A stretch of 29,981 bases of DNA, from positions 1 to 29,981 of the forward strand of contig JALKBU010000631.1 in assembly GCA_023091735.1 (NCBI GenBank), written 5' to 3'. The position numbers were made by a program, and so were the translations under genes. Each line of letters opens with the position of its first letter. Within the stretch, counting starts at the first letter, position 1. Under the pieces are notes generated by a model, which had not been told where the DNA came from, did not search any database, and worked only from the letters and a program-made list of their open reading frames with translations. This DNA comes from Trichomonas tenax. Lineage: Eukaryota > Parabasalia > Trichomonadida > Trichomonadidae. Positions 1 to 9,051 of this stretch are shown in pieces.

Positions 1-769
1 GCTTTATATATCCACAGCATTTTAGATGGGAAAATTTTTCATTTGCCACCAAAATTAGACCTTAAATATTCATACTGGTGGAGAAAAATCGAGATGTTTG
101 AGTAGGTGTAGAAAATTCAGTGACGCCGAAATTTTTTTATCTAAAAGTTTATAAAAACAAATTCCTACGAGGATATCATGTTTGGGCATATGTCATCATT
201 AATATTTCCATCAAAACTCAACAAAAATGAACCTTTTGTAATGCACTGTATAAGTTATGTTTTTATCATAAAAATCTAAATGAAACCACACAAGTTTTGA
301 TGAATATCATTTCGCTGTGTCTGCAAACAAAATCATGTCGAAATCCAATGTTTTTGCATGATTGATTCGGGCGTTTGGTGCTGGTACCGGCGGAGCATCC
401 TGGTTGATTTTTTTTGTACTGATTTGATTTTGCAGATAATGAATTTATCGGCAAAATATTATCTGAATATAAGCATATCTTAATTGATTCAAGGCTCATT
501 TGCTTGGCATTGTTATAATGAAGCTTGCAATCTATCTTCATGAGTACAATGAAGATAGATATATTGAATTATTGTTTTTATTTAATTTAGAATCTTCACA
601 CAACATCTGCCCAAAGAGAGCTTAAAAGTTTGCAAGTGCCCTTTATGACAAATGAGCCTTGAAATCAAACGCAGACATCCAGATAAATATATATTTGATT
701 TAAATTGAAAACAATGAAACTAGAAAAAGAGAAAAAGATTTATTATCTAATATCAAAAGTTATTGATAC
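1..769. other. AT-rich intergenic DNA with nested inverted repeats
   Basis: No convincing gene is seen. A 91-codon minus-strand frame at 266-541 has no recognisable domain and low-complexity composition, so I do not call it. Positions 350-410 are richer in G+C than their surroundings. A perfect 12-bp hairpin lies at 530-560, inside a pair of 13-bp inverted repeats at 490-502 and 649-661 (reported separately). Confidence 0.6.
490..661. repeat. Nested inverted repeats with a 12-bp hairpin
   Basis: The arm CAAGGCTCATTTG at 490-502 is repeated in inverted orientation at 649-661. Inside it, ATCTATCTTCAT (530-541) pairs perfectly with 549-560 across a 7-nt loop. A nested palindrome of this kind could be a small non-autonomous element or an RNA structure. 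No target-site duplication is evident and no second copy was recognised in the window. Confidence 0.5.
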
Positions 770-2020
770 TTAATCTGTTGACTTCGAATAAGAAGAGTCT
801 GCGTTTGCGAGGAGAGGTGTTGGGTTGATGGCAGAGAGCTTCTTATAGCTAATAAATGTGGAATAACCGATTAAACCGACGAATCCAATGAACAAGAGCA
901 AGAACCAGTATGTGATTGGTCCTGCAGGAAGCTTGGCTGGGTTAACTTCCCAGCAGTATCTAGTATCGAAGCGAGAGATCTCGTATGTCTTTGGATTGCC
1001 GTCGATGTCTATATTCTTAGTGTTAACGTTCTGGCTGCTGATGATAACTTGTGAGAAGCTTGTATCGAAAACGCAGTCCTCCAAAGAGACATCGAGCAAT
1101 GATGTTGTGTGGAAAAGATACTGCGAGTTCTCCATGAAGACGAAGTGTGAGATTAAGAGTGAGTGTGTGAAGTAAATCAAACCATAATTAGTGTCTGTGA
1201 CGTGATTTTGAATGACGTTGCAATATGAGAGATCATCGGCATGCTTGCTGTCCTCGAGGCCGAGCATGATCTTTCCTGTGTTGTTGACAAGAGAAACATC
1301 GGTAAAAACGAATGTTATTGAATCATCTGTGTTGAAAGCGGAGTAAAGGTCTCCAACTTGGTTGTTCGTGAAGTTGTTCATCTTAATTGTTTGATGTCCT
1401 CTGTGACAAAACAATGCTGAGCATTGGCCGTCTGATTCTTCTGCAGACTCGTAACAATAGTTGATGTTGGAACGTTCGAACGTTGAATAGTGGTCATCAT
1501 TGACAATGGCGTGAACTGCCTGTCCGTTGTACTCGCAGAAGCAGCCGTAGAAGCAGGCTGATGAAATTGTGCAAGATTTGGTCTCCAAAAATATGGCACC
1601 ACCCTTTCCGTACATTGCATAGCTGTCTGCAACTGAAGATCTGATGAATGCGAAACTCAAATCGTCTGAAACAACAGAAACAGCGCCGCCGTCCAATTCC
1701 TTCTCATGGCAGCTCTGGAAGAGGCAGGATTCGAAGACTACTTCGCCATCGAATGCATGTGTGTAGTTTTGTCTCTCGTGATAAATATTTTTGAGATAAA
1801 GCAATGAATCAAAGCGAACTGGTGAATGCAAAAACTTGTTAAACTTTGTATTTGTAAACATGGCGTTGCCGTTGTAGTTTGTTGCTCGAAGGAAAGAATT
1901 CGAAAACATCGATAATTGCGAATTATGTAAGCGGAAGTTCCTCATTTGAGTCATAGAGTTGAGAGAAAATGAAGAACCTAAGACTTGTGAACGAGCTAAA
2001 GCGACGATGGTTGTGTTCAT
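770..2020 (-). CDS. Pmp-like beta-helix membrane protein
   Basis: This 416-residue protein looks like a type I surface protein. The first 360 or so residues are Asn/Ser/Cys-rich with evenly spaced short strands and two GGA[V/I] motifs (GGAVSV, GGAIFL), as in the right-handed beta-helix repeats of Pmp-like trichomonad proteins. One strong transmembrane segment (about residues 370-390, ITYWFLLLFIGFVGLIGYS) precedes a short cytoplasmic tail of about 25 residues starting with a Lys pair. No N-terminal signal peptide is obvious, as is common for trichomonad Pmp- and BspA-like proteins. The start chosen is the first ATG of the open frame, about 13 bp after a T-rich stretch read on this strand. The gene is divergent from the kelch gene and shares an 864-bp intergenic region with it. 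Family identity is from motif and architecture only; the extracellular ligand is unknown. Confidence 0.75.
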   Translation of the reverse strand: MNTTIVALARSQVLGSSFSLNSMTQMRNFRLHNSQLSMFSNSFLRATNYNGNAMFTNTKFNKFLHSPVRFDSLLYLKNIYHERQNYTHAFDGEVVFESCLFQSCHEKELDGGAVSVVSDDLSFAFIRSSVADSYAMYGKGGAIFLETKSCTISSACFYGCFCEYNGQAVHAIVNDDHYSTFERSNINYCYESAEESDGQCSALFCHRGHQTIKMNNFTNNQVGDLYSAFNTDDSITFVFTDVSLVNNTGKIMLGLEDSKHADDLSYCNVIQNHVTDTNYGLIYFTHSLLISHFVFMENSQYLFHTTSLLDVSLEDCVFDTSFSQVIISSQNVNTKNIDIDGNPKTYEISRFDTRYCWEVNPAKLPAGPITYWFLLLFIGFVGLIGYSTFISYKKLSAINPTPLLANADSSYSKSTD

Positions 2021-2884
2021 TTTGTTAAAATTTTCTTATTGTTCAAAACCGCTGTTATCGTTTTCCCACAAAGTGCCGTTTTTATTGGAAATATAGCTAT
2101 TTTATAAGATTTCATTTATTCTGAAAATGGTTTAACCAATTTCAGATGTTTGAACTCCCACTTTGGATAAAAATGATGTTTCGGTACTTTCTGCCCATGA
2201 TTTTTCATTCATATTATATCTATAGATACTATATATACTATATGACAAAGTGTAAAAGTTATACAAATAAATTTTAAAGATTGATTGACTTTCGAGCATT
2301 AATAAAAGCGATCATTGTTTTTGGAACAACAAATATTTGTCATGTAAAATTGTAACTTACTTTCTGTCATGTAAAATATTGAAATTTAGTTTTTACTTGA
2401 CAAATTATCATTATCATAATCAAAACTGCAAGAATCAAGAGGTCTATCAATGACCAAATATGAAACTTGAGAACTCACTTCCTGAGTCAGAAGAATAATC
2501 GGATGATTGCTAAAATCTTAGTGTTTCTTTTTGAAATACAATTTGTCATGTAAAATTTATAATTTGATTTTTGACATGTAATGATTTATTTGTCATGTAA
2601 TGTAAACACTAATTTCTCCATACAAATATTATATATGAGAAATAAAGTATGAATCTCGACGGTTTTAACATAAATTTGAGGGAGTTTGTTCGCATGTTCT
2701 CCCATTGAAAAATTCGAGAACAAAATGGACTAAACACTATTTCTTCTATGAGCCAAATGAAATTACGCATTTTTACCAAAAAAACGATGAAAAAACGAAA
2801 CACAATTTTCTCACATTTTAAATCTATCTGTATCCCAATCAATTCCATATTTGCCAAAGAAACGATGCTTATCGCTTATAAAAA
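2021..2884. promoter_or_regulatory. Divergent intergenic region with TGTCATGTAA motif cluster
   Basis: This is the shared upstream region of two divergent genes. The motif TGTCATGTAA occurs at 2338, 2365, 2544 and 2591, with a TGACATGTAA variant at 2572. Three copies extend to TGTCATGTAAAAT. A minus-strand frame at 2609-2857 is low-complexity and not called as a gene. I do not see the TCA-Py-T/A initiator known from Trichomonas vaginalis close to either start codon. Confidence 0.45.
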
Positions 2885-4060
2885 ATGGGCAATGAAGAGT
2901 CTTCTCAGATGAATAAACCGAAGATGATGGATAACTCGTCGTACTTCCCGATGAGCATGCAGAGAGTCAACACGTACAGCGATTCTAAGCGGAATCAGAC
3001 GACTTCTGAGACTGATGAAAATCATCCAAGCCTTCTGCTTAAAACTGCGTACCATGGCGTGTGGTCAATGTGTTACGGCGACAGTGTAAGTCCTATTCCT
3101 CGGCTTGACCAGTGCTATTGTTACGACGAAGACACAGAAAGACTAATTATCGCTTACGGACAAGACGAAAAGGGATCATGCCTCAGTGACGCGTGGGCGC
3201 TCAATATCAAGGAAATGAGGTGGAGTAACCTGCGTCGTGAGTGTTTAGGACCAAGAACTGGATGTTCTGCGATTTTGATAAACCGACAACTATTTGTTTT
3301 CGGAGGCTCATACAATGGACAGTACTTCGCTGATCTCCATAGTATCAATATTGATGACGGAACACTCGTTCCTTATGAATTTAATAACACACCTTCACCA
3401 AGAGCATTTCCGATCTTCTTTAACTGCGAGAACTCTTTAGTTGTATGGGGTGGCTACGATGGACAGTCGGATGGTAGCGTTTATCGCTTAAATTTTGACA
3501 CAAGTGAATGGATTAAGTATCATTCGACTGAGTCTGGACGTCCACAAGCCGCTCATTGCTGCTACAATGGACACCGCTACGTGTATGGGTCATCAAAGAC
3601 ACATGGTCTCCTTGTGTTTGACCCAGAACAAAATAAATTTGTCTCAGTTGAAACGAAAGGAGCCGAACCTCCGACAGATTTAACTGATTCTTGCCTCATT
3701 CCTGCCGACGAGTTCATCTTTTTGGTAGGAGGAGAAAGTACTTCGAAATATATGCATATTTATGCTCTTGAAGTGAAAAGGAACTGGTGGTTCTGCTTCC
3801 ATATCAGACCAGATGGCGAATCTTTCGTCATTTCCGATGGTATCGTTAACAAAATGGGTTTGTTCATGATTCCGCGCGAATTCGGTGCAACAGTTGTCTA
3901 CGATAAGGTCAAACGCGAGCTTATCAGTATCATGGGCTCAAGGTTACTCACACCCGTTCCTATCTTTAAGATGGCAATTGGTGATTCTCTCGGTCTTCTG
4001 CACTTGCGTAGCGACATGTTAGAGATATTTAATAGAGATGGTGGATACATTCCAATGTAG
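2885..4060 (+). CDS. Kelch-repeat protein with predicted N-myristoylation site
   Basis: This 391-residue protein has kelch-type beta-propeller blades over about residues 80-300. Blades show the hydrophobic-GG pair (FVFGGSYNGQ near 138, VVWGGYDGQ near 186, FLVGGES near 280), followed by a Tyr or Leu and a Trp or Phe in the next strand (DAWALN...MRWSNL, LNFDTSEWIKY). The N-terminus MGNEESS fits the N-myristoylation pattern, Gly2 with Ser6, so membrane anchoring is likely. Residues 1-60 are otherwise Ser/Asn-rich and probably disordered. Kelch propellers bind proteins; no catalytic or BTB domain is present, so this is probably an adaptor. The last 60 residues (after HIRPDGESF) do not show clear kelch motifs. 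It ends in TAG, and the sequence beyond is non-coding in composition. Partner and pathway are unknown. Confidence 0.85.
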   Translation: MGNEESSQMNKPKMMDNSSYFPMSMQRVNTYSDSKRNQTTSETDENHPSLLLKTAYHGVWSMCYGDSVSPIPRLDQCYCYDEDTERLIIAYGQDEKGSCLSDAWALNIKEMRWSNLRRECLGPRTGCSAILINRQLFVFGGSYNGQYFADLHSINIDDGTLVPYEFNNTPSPRAFPIFFNCENSLVVWGGYDGQSDGSVYRLNFDTSEWIKYHSTESGRPQAAHCCYNGHRYVYGSSKTHGLLVFDPEQNKFVSVETKGAEPPTDLTDSCLIPADEFIFLVGGESTSKYMHIYALEVKRNWWFCFHIRPDGESFVISDGIVNKMGLFMIPREFGATVVYDKVKRELISIMGSRLLTPVPIFKMAIGDSLGLLHLRSDMLEIFNRDGGYIPM

Positions 4061-4842
4061 TTTTTTTCATTACATAAAGTTGTATTTAGTCTTTTTTCTT
4101 TCACAAAATCAGCAATTTTTTAGAGCCTCAGAGAAATATTTTTAATTGTATATCAACAAATACTTTATATTGTTTCGCTTTGCTCATATCAATATACCTT
4201 TACTTTTTGTATTGTTGGATTTCATGTATCTTTATTCAACTTTGTGTTTTCTTCATCAAATCACATCAATAAATAGAAATGGATTTTGATCTACCTAATG
4301 ATTGATTTGCTGATGCAATTTGATAGGCATTGAGTTGCATAGGTCAAGCTGTATTTTTCCTGTAAATTTTATGCATGTTTGTGATCAAATTTGATTTTGG
4401 AGAAATATATTGCGAGCATCAATATTGTTTGTTGATATCAATATCATTGATTCATAAATTAAAATCTAATCAATATCCAAAAGATCGCCTAAGATGTTAA
4501 TTTACATTTTTTCAAAAATATATCATATCTTTTAAATCATTTATAGTAGATAATTAGTTTAACATTCTTATGACAAAGATGTTTGTTTGCAGAAATAATG
4601 CATTTTCTATATAATATTTTTGATATATTTTGCATTTTTTGATGAAATTTAAAGAATACATTAAGCTAAAATTATAAGTCATATATTTCAATTAAAATAC
4701 ATTCCATGATTTTTTATAAAAGAAAAAACATAAATAGAATTTTTTATTTCTTTTTTCTAAGTTTATGATTTTTTAATAGATTTTCACTAAGGATGGGAGT
4801 ATATAATGTTTTTATTGGTTGATCATTGATACAAATAGGCGT
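4061..4842. other. AT-rich spacer between convergent genes
   Basis: This is the 3' region between the kelch gene (plus) and the coiled-coil gene (minus), which converge. It contains A/T runs and TAAA tetranucleotides that could serve as polyadenylation signals in a trichomonad. No coding frame, repeat or structured RNA was recognised. Confidence 0.6.
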
Positions 4843-5637
4843 TTAATAAAGGTGCGTTGTCCTTCTGAGTGAGTCAGAGAGATCGATTTTAATTGATGTT
4901 TCAGAAGAAATTCTTGATGACGGAAAATCGAAATCAAGCCTGTGGAACATTCTCTGCTCATCATCGAGATCACGTGCTGCTCCCAAACGAACAGACGACG
5001 TTTGAAGCTTGTTATCAAGATTCTTCATCTCGTTCTGATATTGAACATCAAGCATACTCAGTGCCTCCTGCTCCTTCTTGTCGAGTGCAGCAAGTTCATC
5101 ACTGTTCTTTTTCTCAACTTGCGCGATAATCTGATCATATTTAGCTTTAAGGGCTTGTTGTCTTTCTAACATGGCTTTCTCCTTGATTTCCGTTGCCTGC
5201 GCATAGAGTTTCTTCGCTTCTGCGTAATTGCTCGCTTGTGCACGCCCTTTAGCTTCAGTTATCAAATTGTCGGCTTGGACAACGTTTCGTGTTGTCTCGA
5301 GCTCAAGGTCGTTTGCATACTTCGTGGCGAGCTGGGAGAGATAGTTTGCGTGCGCTTCTTGAAGGAATCTGCGGCGTTTTTGGAATTTTCCGTGAATTTC
5401 GAACGCTCTTATCTTGAAAGTGTTATGAATCTCATTGGATTCAGTCCTTATTGCCTCCTTCTCGATATTATACTTTGATTTATTAAGATCGACCATAAGT
5501 TGATCATTATGAAGATTTCTTTCAGCAATTATGTCGTTGATGCGCTTCTCCAATGCCTCTGCTTGGTCGAAATCACAATTTTCAATCAAACGCATCCTTT
5601 CTTTGCGTAATGTTTGAATTTGACGAAGAGTGCTCAT
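4843..5637 (-). CDS. Coiled-coil protein with UVR-like N-terminal hairpin
   Basis: This 264-residue, highly charged, almost entirely helical protein is rich in Lys/Glu/Gln/Ala. Residues about 10-35 (LRKERMRLIENCDFDQAEAL) match the UVR-type helical hairpin pattern: charged helix, then DF-x-x-A-x-x-L. Residues about 40-215 carry long heptad-like stretches (ATEIKEKAMLERQQALKAKY, ELAALDKKEQEALSML), predicting a coiled coil. The tail is Ser/Arg-rich with a FPSSRISSE segment. It has no catalytic motif, signal peptide or membrane segment. It is probably a cytoskeletal or scaffold protein; the UVR resemblance does not imply DNA repair. It ends in TAA followed by A, which gives the TAAA used as a polyadenylation signal in T. 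vaginalis. The first ATG lies only 18 bp from an inverted-repeat element, so its promoter probably lies within or was replaced by that element. Confidence 0.75.
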   Translation of the reverse strand: MSTLRQIQTLRKERMRLIENCDFDQAEALEKRINDIIAERNLHNDQLMVDLNKSKYNIEKEAIRTESNEIHNTFKIRAFEIHGKFQKRRRFLQEAHANYLSQLATKYANDLELETTRNVVQADNLITEAKGRAQASNYAEAKKLYAQATEIKEKAMLERQQALKAKYDQIIAQVEKKNSDELAALDKKEQEALSMLDVQYQNEMKNLDNKLQTSSVRLGAARDLDDEQRMFHRLDFDFPSSRISSETSIKIDLSDSLRRTTHLY

Positions 5638-5655
5638 TTAAAAAATTGAATGTAT

Positions 5656-6486
5656 AAGAAGGTGTGGCACTCTGAATTTGCAATATTTTTTAAAAATAAT
5701 TAGATAAATAGCATTAACAGTATATACTCTATACATATTCATTGTCAAATATATGCATTAACTACGACCAGACCCTTCAAAAATAACCTTTAAAAACTGT
5801 TTTTAATCACTTTTTATATTCTACATATTGTGTGTAGTAATATTGTCTGCTTGAAATCGAAAAATAATTGTGAGATGTTCGTTTTTTACTCACAATTTTA
5901 TTTTGCTCAAATATACTACAATACAGCATCCACATCACTTATATTATCCAATGGTTAGCTCAAAATTCAACAAAAATGTAATTTTTGAACAAATCATTTT
6001 TTTGATGTGCTTTTTTGGGGTTTTGAAGCGATGATAATAAATCATTAGCTAATTCGAGCTATGACATCAAGTTTTTGAACAATTTGAGAACTACTTTTGT
6101 TATCACAGCTAGTTGAAACTCCCAATTGAGGTTCTCATAGCTTGTAATATTCTTTATTTTTTTTTATTTTTCGAGATAAATGTTGTTTTTATTTATTACC
6201 TATAATATGGTATATCTTAGTCGAATATGGAGATTCAAGTTCGAATTCGATCATTACGCAATATATAAATCTAAGATAGGCCGAGATATGATGTAGTAGT
6301 ATCATTTTTGTGGATTCTTATATGTAACATGTAATGTATTGATAGGATAAAAAATATAAAAATCAATTTTCAACTGCTAAACATTAGTGCACGAACCAAA
6401 TCAGTTATGGTATTAAGTACTGCCGCTGATGTGCATGGCAGAAAATGGTACCCCAAGAATGCGTATTCAGAGTGCCACACCTTCTT
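5656..6486. mobile_element. 831-bp MITE-like repeat with terminal inverted repeats, copy 1
   Basis: The left end AAGAAGGTGTGGCACTCTG (arm 5656-5677) is matched perfectly in inverted orientation by 6465-6486, giving 22-bp terminal inverted repeats 831 bp apart. No transposase frame is present, so this would be a non-autonomous DNA element. The flanking A/T runs make any target-site duplication ambiguous. A second, left-truncated copy lies at 25709-26790. Homology covers roughly 5727-5950 and 6214-6486, while the middle sections differ. The left end is 18 bp upstream of the coiled-coil gene's start codon. Confidence 0.75.
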
Positions 6487-7785
6487 TTTTTTACTTTTTT
6501 TCTTCAATTTCTCAACATTATCTTTCAATAAAAACTATATTAACATATAGATTTGTTCTAATATAAGCTATACCTAAGATATCTATTAAAAATTTTAAAG
6601 TGTGAAATTTTGCGATTTTATATTCTTAACGTCATTTTTATATGATATCATTTTTATTTTAAATTCTTTTATATTATTTTATAGAAATCAATCCCACAGT
6701 TTTAAATTTTGAAAATTTTTGCAATTATTTTTCTTCAATACAATTTTTATCGACAACTTATTGTTTTCTCTTTACAAATCAATATAATTCTTCATGGGTA
6801 TATCAGATTTCATGTTCTTTAAGTTAGTTTCGATTGTAAATTTTGATTTTTAGTTGGTCACTGAGTTATACTTTTAACCTATTGATATTTTACAGTTTTT
6901 GACCTATTTAAGGCTATTCTTATGATGCTGAGCTTCAAATACATATTTCATAGAATTGATATTTTTCAAAATCCGTAATCTGATCAAGACAATTAACAAA
7001 CTGAAGGAAAGATAAATAAAAATTACATTCTATGATAATATAATTTATTATTTTCTCTATATAAAATGTAAGGGCATGTGTTGCTCGCAAGAGAGGGCCA
7101 GGGCTGCAGTGCTACAGCAGCGACAATCTGGCGGCCACTAATGTGCCTCGATCTGACTGACTCCAATGTACCCCGAGCATAAATGTTGTAGTGAGTGTTA
7201 GCCCGATACATTGTTGCCAGTGATAGACATCAGTATTAATGACACTTTTCTGTTTCTTTCAAAAATGCACCAAATTTTTCCCCGCCATTATTTATAAAAA
7301 GTCTCGTAGTGCATTAAATTATAAACTTATGTACATTTTCATGTAAATTTAACGATTTAACTATATGAGTTCTCAAGTTTTTGATTTCTCTGGATTTAAT
7401 ATTTCCTTATGTGACTTCAACACTATTATATACAAAGGCAGTAGAAATCAAATAACTATTTAATAATATATGTTATCGTTAAATACCCTACTTTTCCTAC
7501 ATCTGGACTAAAAAAATAGGTAAATTTTAGAATCTATACAAAATAACTATAGTGGAAGACTTTATTTTGTGTATATCGATAGAGAACGACCATAAGAAAC
7601 ATCAGCATGAATATGAGGTGAATTTGAAGTTATCGTTAAATAATATCCGAATATTAGAATTCATTCCAAAAATGCAATCTTTTAACCTAAAACATTAAAA
7701 GTATTGTTTTAAATAAGCTATAAAATAAGAATAGCCAATTAGAATATGCTAGAAAGTTGTAGATTGCGAGAAAGCTATTTTTTAG
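6487..7785. other. AT-rich intergenic DNA with a GC-rich island at about 7070-7215
   Basis: Most of this stretch is very AT-rich and shows no gene. Positions about 7070-7215 stand out as distinctly richer in G+C. A minus-strand frame crosses it (7023-7211) but has no recognisable domain, and at least one other frame there is partly open, so coding is unproven. It could be a fragment of a transferred or transposed sequence. Confidence 0.5.
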
Positions 7786-8848
7786 TCCCAAAATTCCTGG
7801 TCATATCCATCATATTTACAAAATATTAAAGCACTCGCTGAATTAGTAAATGATTTCAAATATACAGGACCATTAAATAAGCAATCAATAATGAAGTTTT
7901 TATATCCAAAACGGCTCGTTGAGCCTGAGACCCCAAAGGTTGAGATAAAACCTCTTAAAATTGTTGTTCCTCCCCCTGTTGAGAAATTTTATGAAGAACG
8001 TAAGCATGACGATGAATATTATAATAATGAAATCGAACAGTTGGAAAAGTTAAGAGATGAAATAGATAATAGAATTAAAGAGTTAAAATATACTGAAAAT
8101 GAGATAGAAGATTTAATGAATATCTCAGTCTCCTAATCAGAAACTCAAAAATCACATGAAGAACGTTATAAATTATATTTTCAAGAATCAACACAAAATT
8201 TATTAGATGGTGATTTTGATGAAACGTTATCGGAAGAAGGTACTAAATTTATTAAGAAACATAAATTACAGTTCATTGATAACATTTATCCGTGTATTCT
8301 ATTATCTCCACCAATTGATGAAGAAAAATTTAAAGCAGCATTAAAGTATGTATCATATGGAATTAATACAATCAAAAAGAAGATCATGAATTATATAAAT
8401 TATTATTTAAATAAAGTGACAGGTGTTGATAAGGTTTTTGAACTACTTGATCAAATCGCTAATGAAACATTAGGAACACATAAAATATTGTGTGATTGTG
8501 GTTTCATTGTTGAAGATTCACATAATGTCACATATGAAAGAATTGCACCAAAAGAGGACGAAGTTGAGAGATCAATTCCTTTTGTTATCAAAAATACAAA
8601 AGATATGAAATCATACAAGCACTATATTTATTTATTCTTTCATTTCTGAAAAGATGGAAATAACTCATAAATCATCATCACATCATTATATAGCTATTCA
8701 TACATTCCTATTTAAAATAAACAAATTAAATAAGACTGGAATTAAGTTTAATGTTTCAGGTTATGCATTTCTTAGTAAATTACGATGTGTTCGACATATT
8801 CAGGACAATAAAAATTTATGTTATTTTAATGCATTATTAGGAATATAA
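7786..8848 (+). pseudogene. Broken Maverick/Polinton gene, coiled-coil segment then conserved C-terminal part
   Basis: A single gene can be followed across three breaks. The frame is open from 7786 (the in-frame ATG at 7891 is internal) to a TAA at 8134-8136, and continues in the same frame to 8649. It then shifts by one base at about 8625-8645 into the frame that runs to 8848. The first part has a proline-rich stretch (KIVVPPPVEKFYEE) and a charged coiled coil. The middle holds CDCGFIVEDSHNVTYERIAP, and the last part has a Leu/Cys-rich segment ending KNLCYFNALLGI. That last pattern resembles the region near the N-terminus of protein-primed DNA polymerase B proteins of Mavericks, but this is a weak match from memory. 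The assignment rests mainly on its neighbours. The stop and the frameshift show decay. Confidence 0.5.
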
Positions 8849-8872
8849 TTTTAAATTTTTATTACATTAGAA

Positions 8873-9051
8873 ATGGGAATTATTCTATCCTCCCCAAAAG
8901 ATCCTTTTGATATTATAAATAAATTATCATTTCATTTTGGTGATCCTGAGCTTCGAGCCTTGGGCAAAATCCTAACCTTAACCCGATAACAGAAGAAGAA
9001 TTAAATACTGTTGTTCATCCATCATGTTCGTGGTATAAATGGAAACTTTGA
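8873..9051 (+). pseudogene. Maverick-type small gene relic with one frameshift
   Basis: The frame from an ATG at 8873 encodes KDPFDIINKLSFHFGDPELR and then stops. A one-base shift near 8967-8975 opens a frame that reads ITEEELNTVVHPSCSWYKW and ends in TGA at 9049-9051. Both halves have protein-like composition, unlike the surrounding spacer. The stop abuts, with no gap, the stop of the minus-strand capsid-like gene (9052). Such back-to-back packing is typical of a compact viral or Polinton genome. The product is unidentified. Confidence 0.4.

Noticed and set aside
2609..2857. An 82-codon minus-strand frame in the divergent intergenic region.
   Set aside because: It is low-complexity, Phe/Ile-rich as expected for random AT-rich DNA, and overlaps the likely kelch promoter.
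6214..6486. A tRNA-derived SINE, because GTTCGAATTC in the repeat resembles a pol III B box and TAGTCGAATATGG resembles an A box.
   Set aside because: The two boxes are too close together, there is no tRNA-like fold, and the flanking termini are inverted repeats typical of a DNA element.
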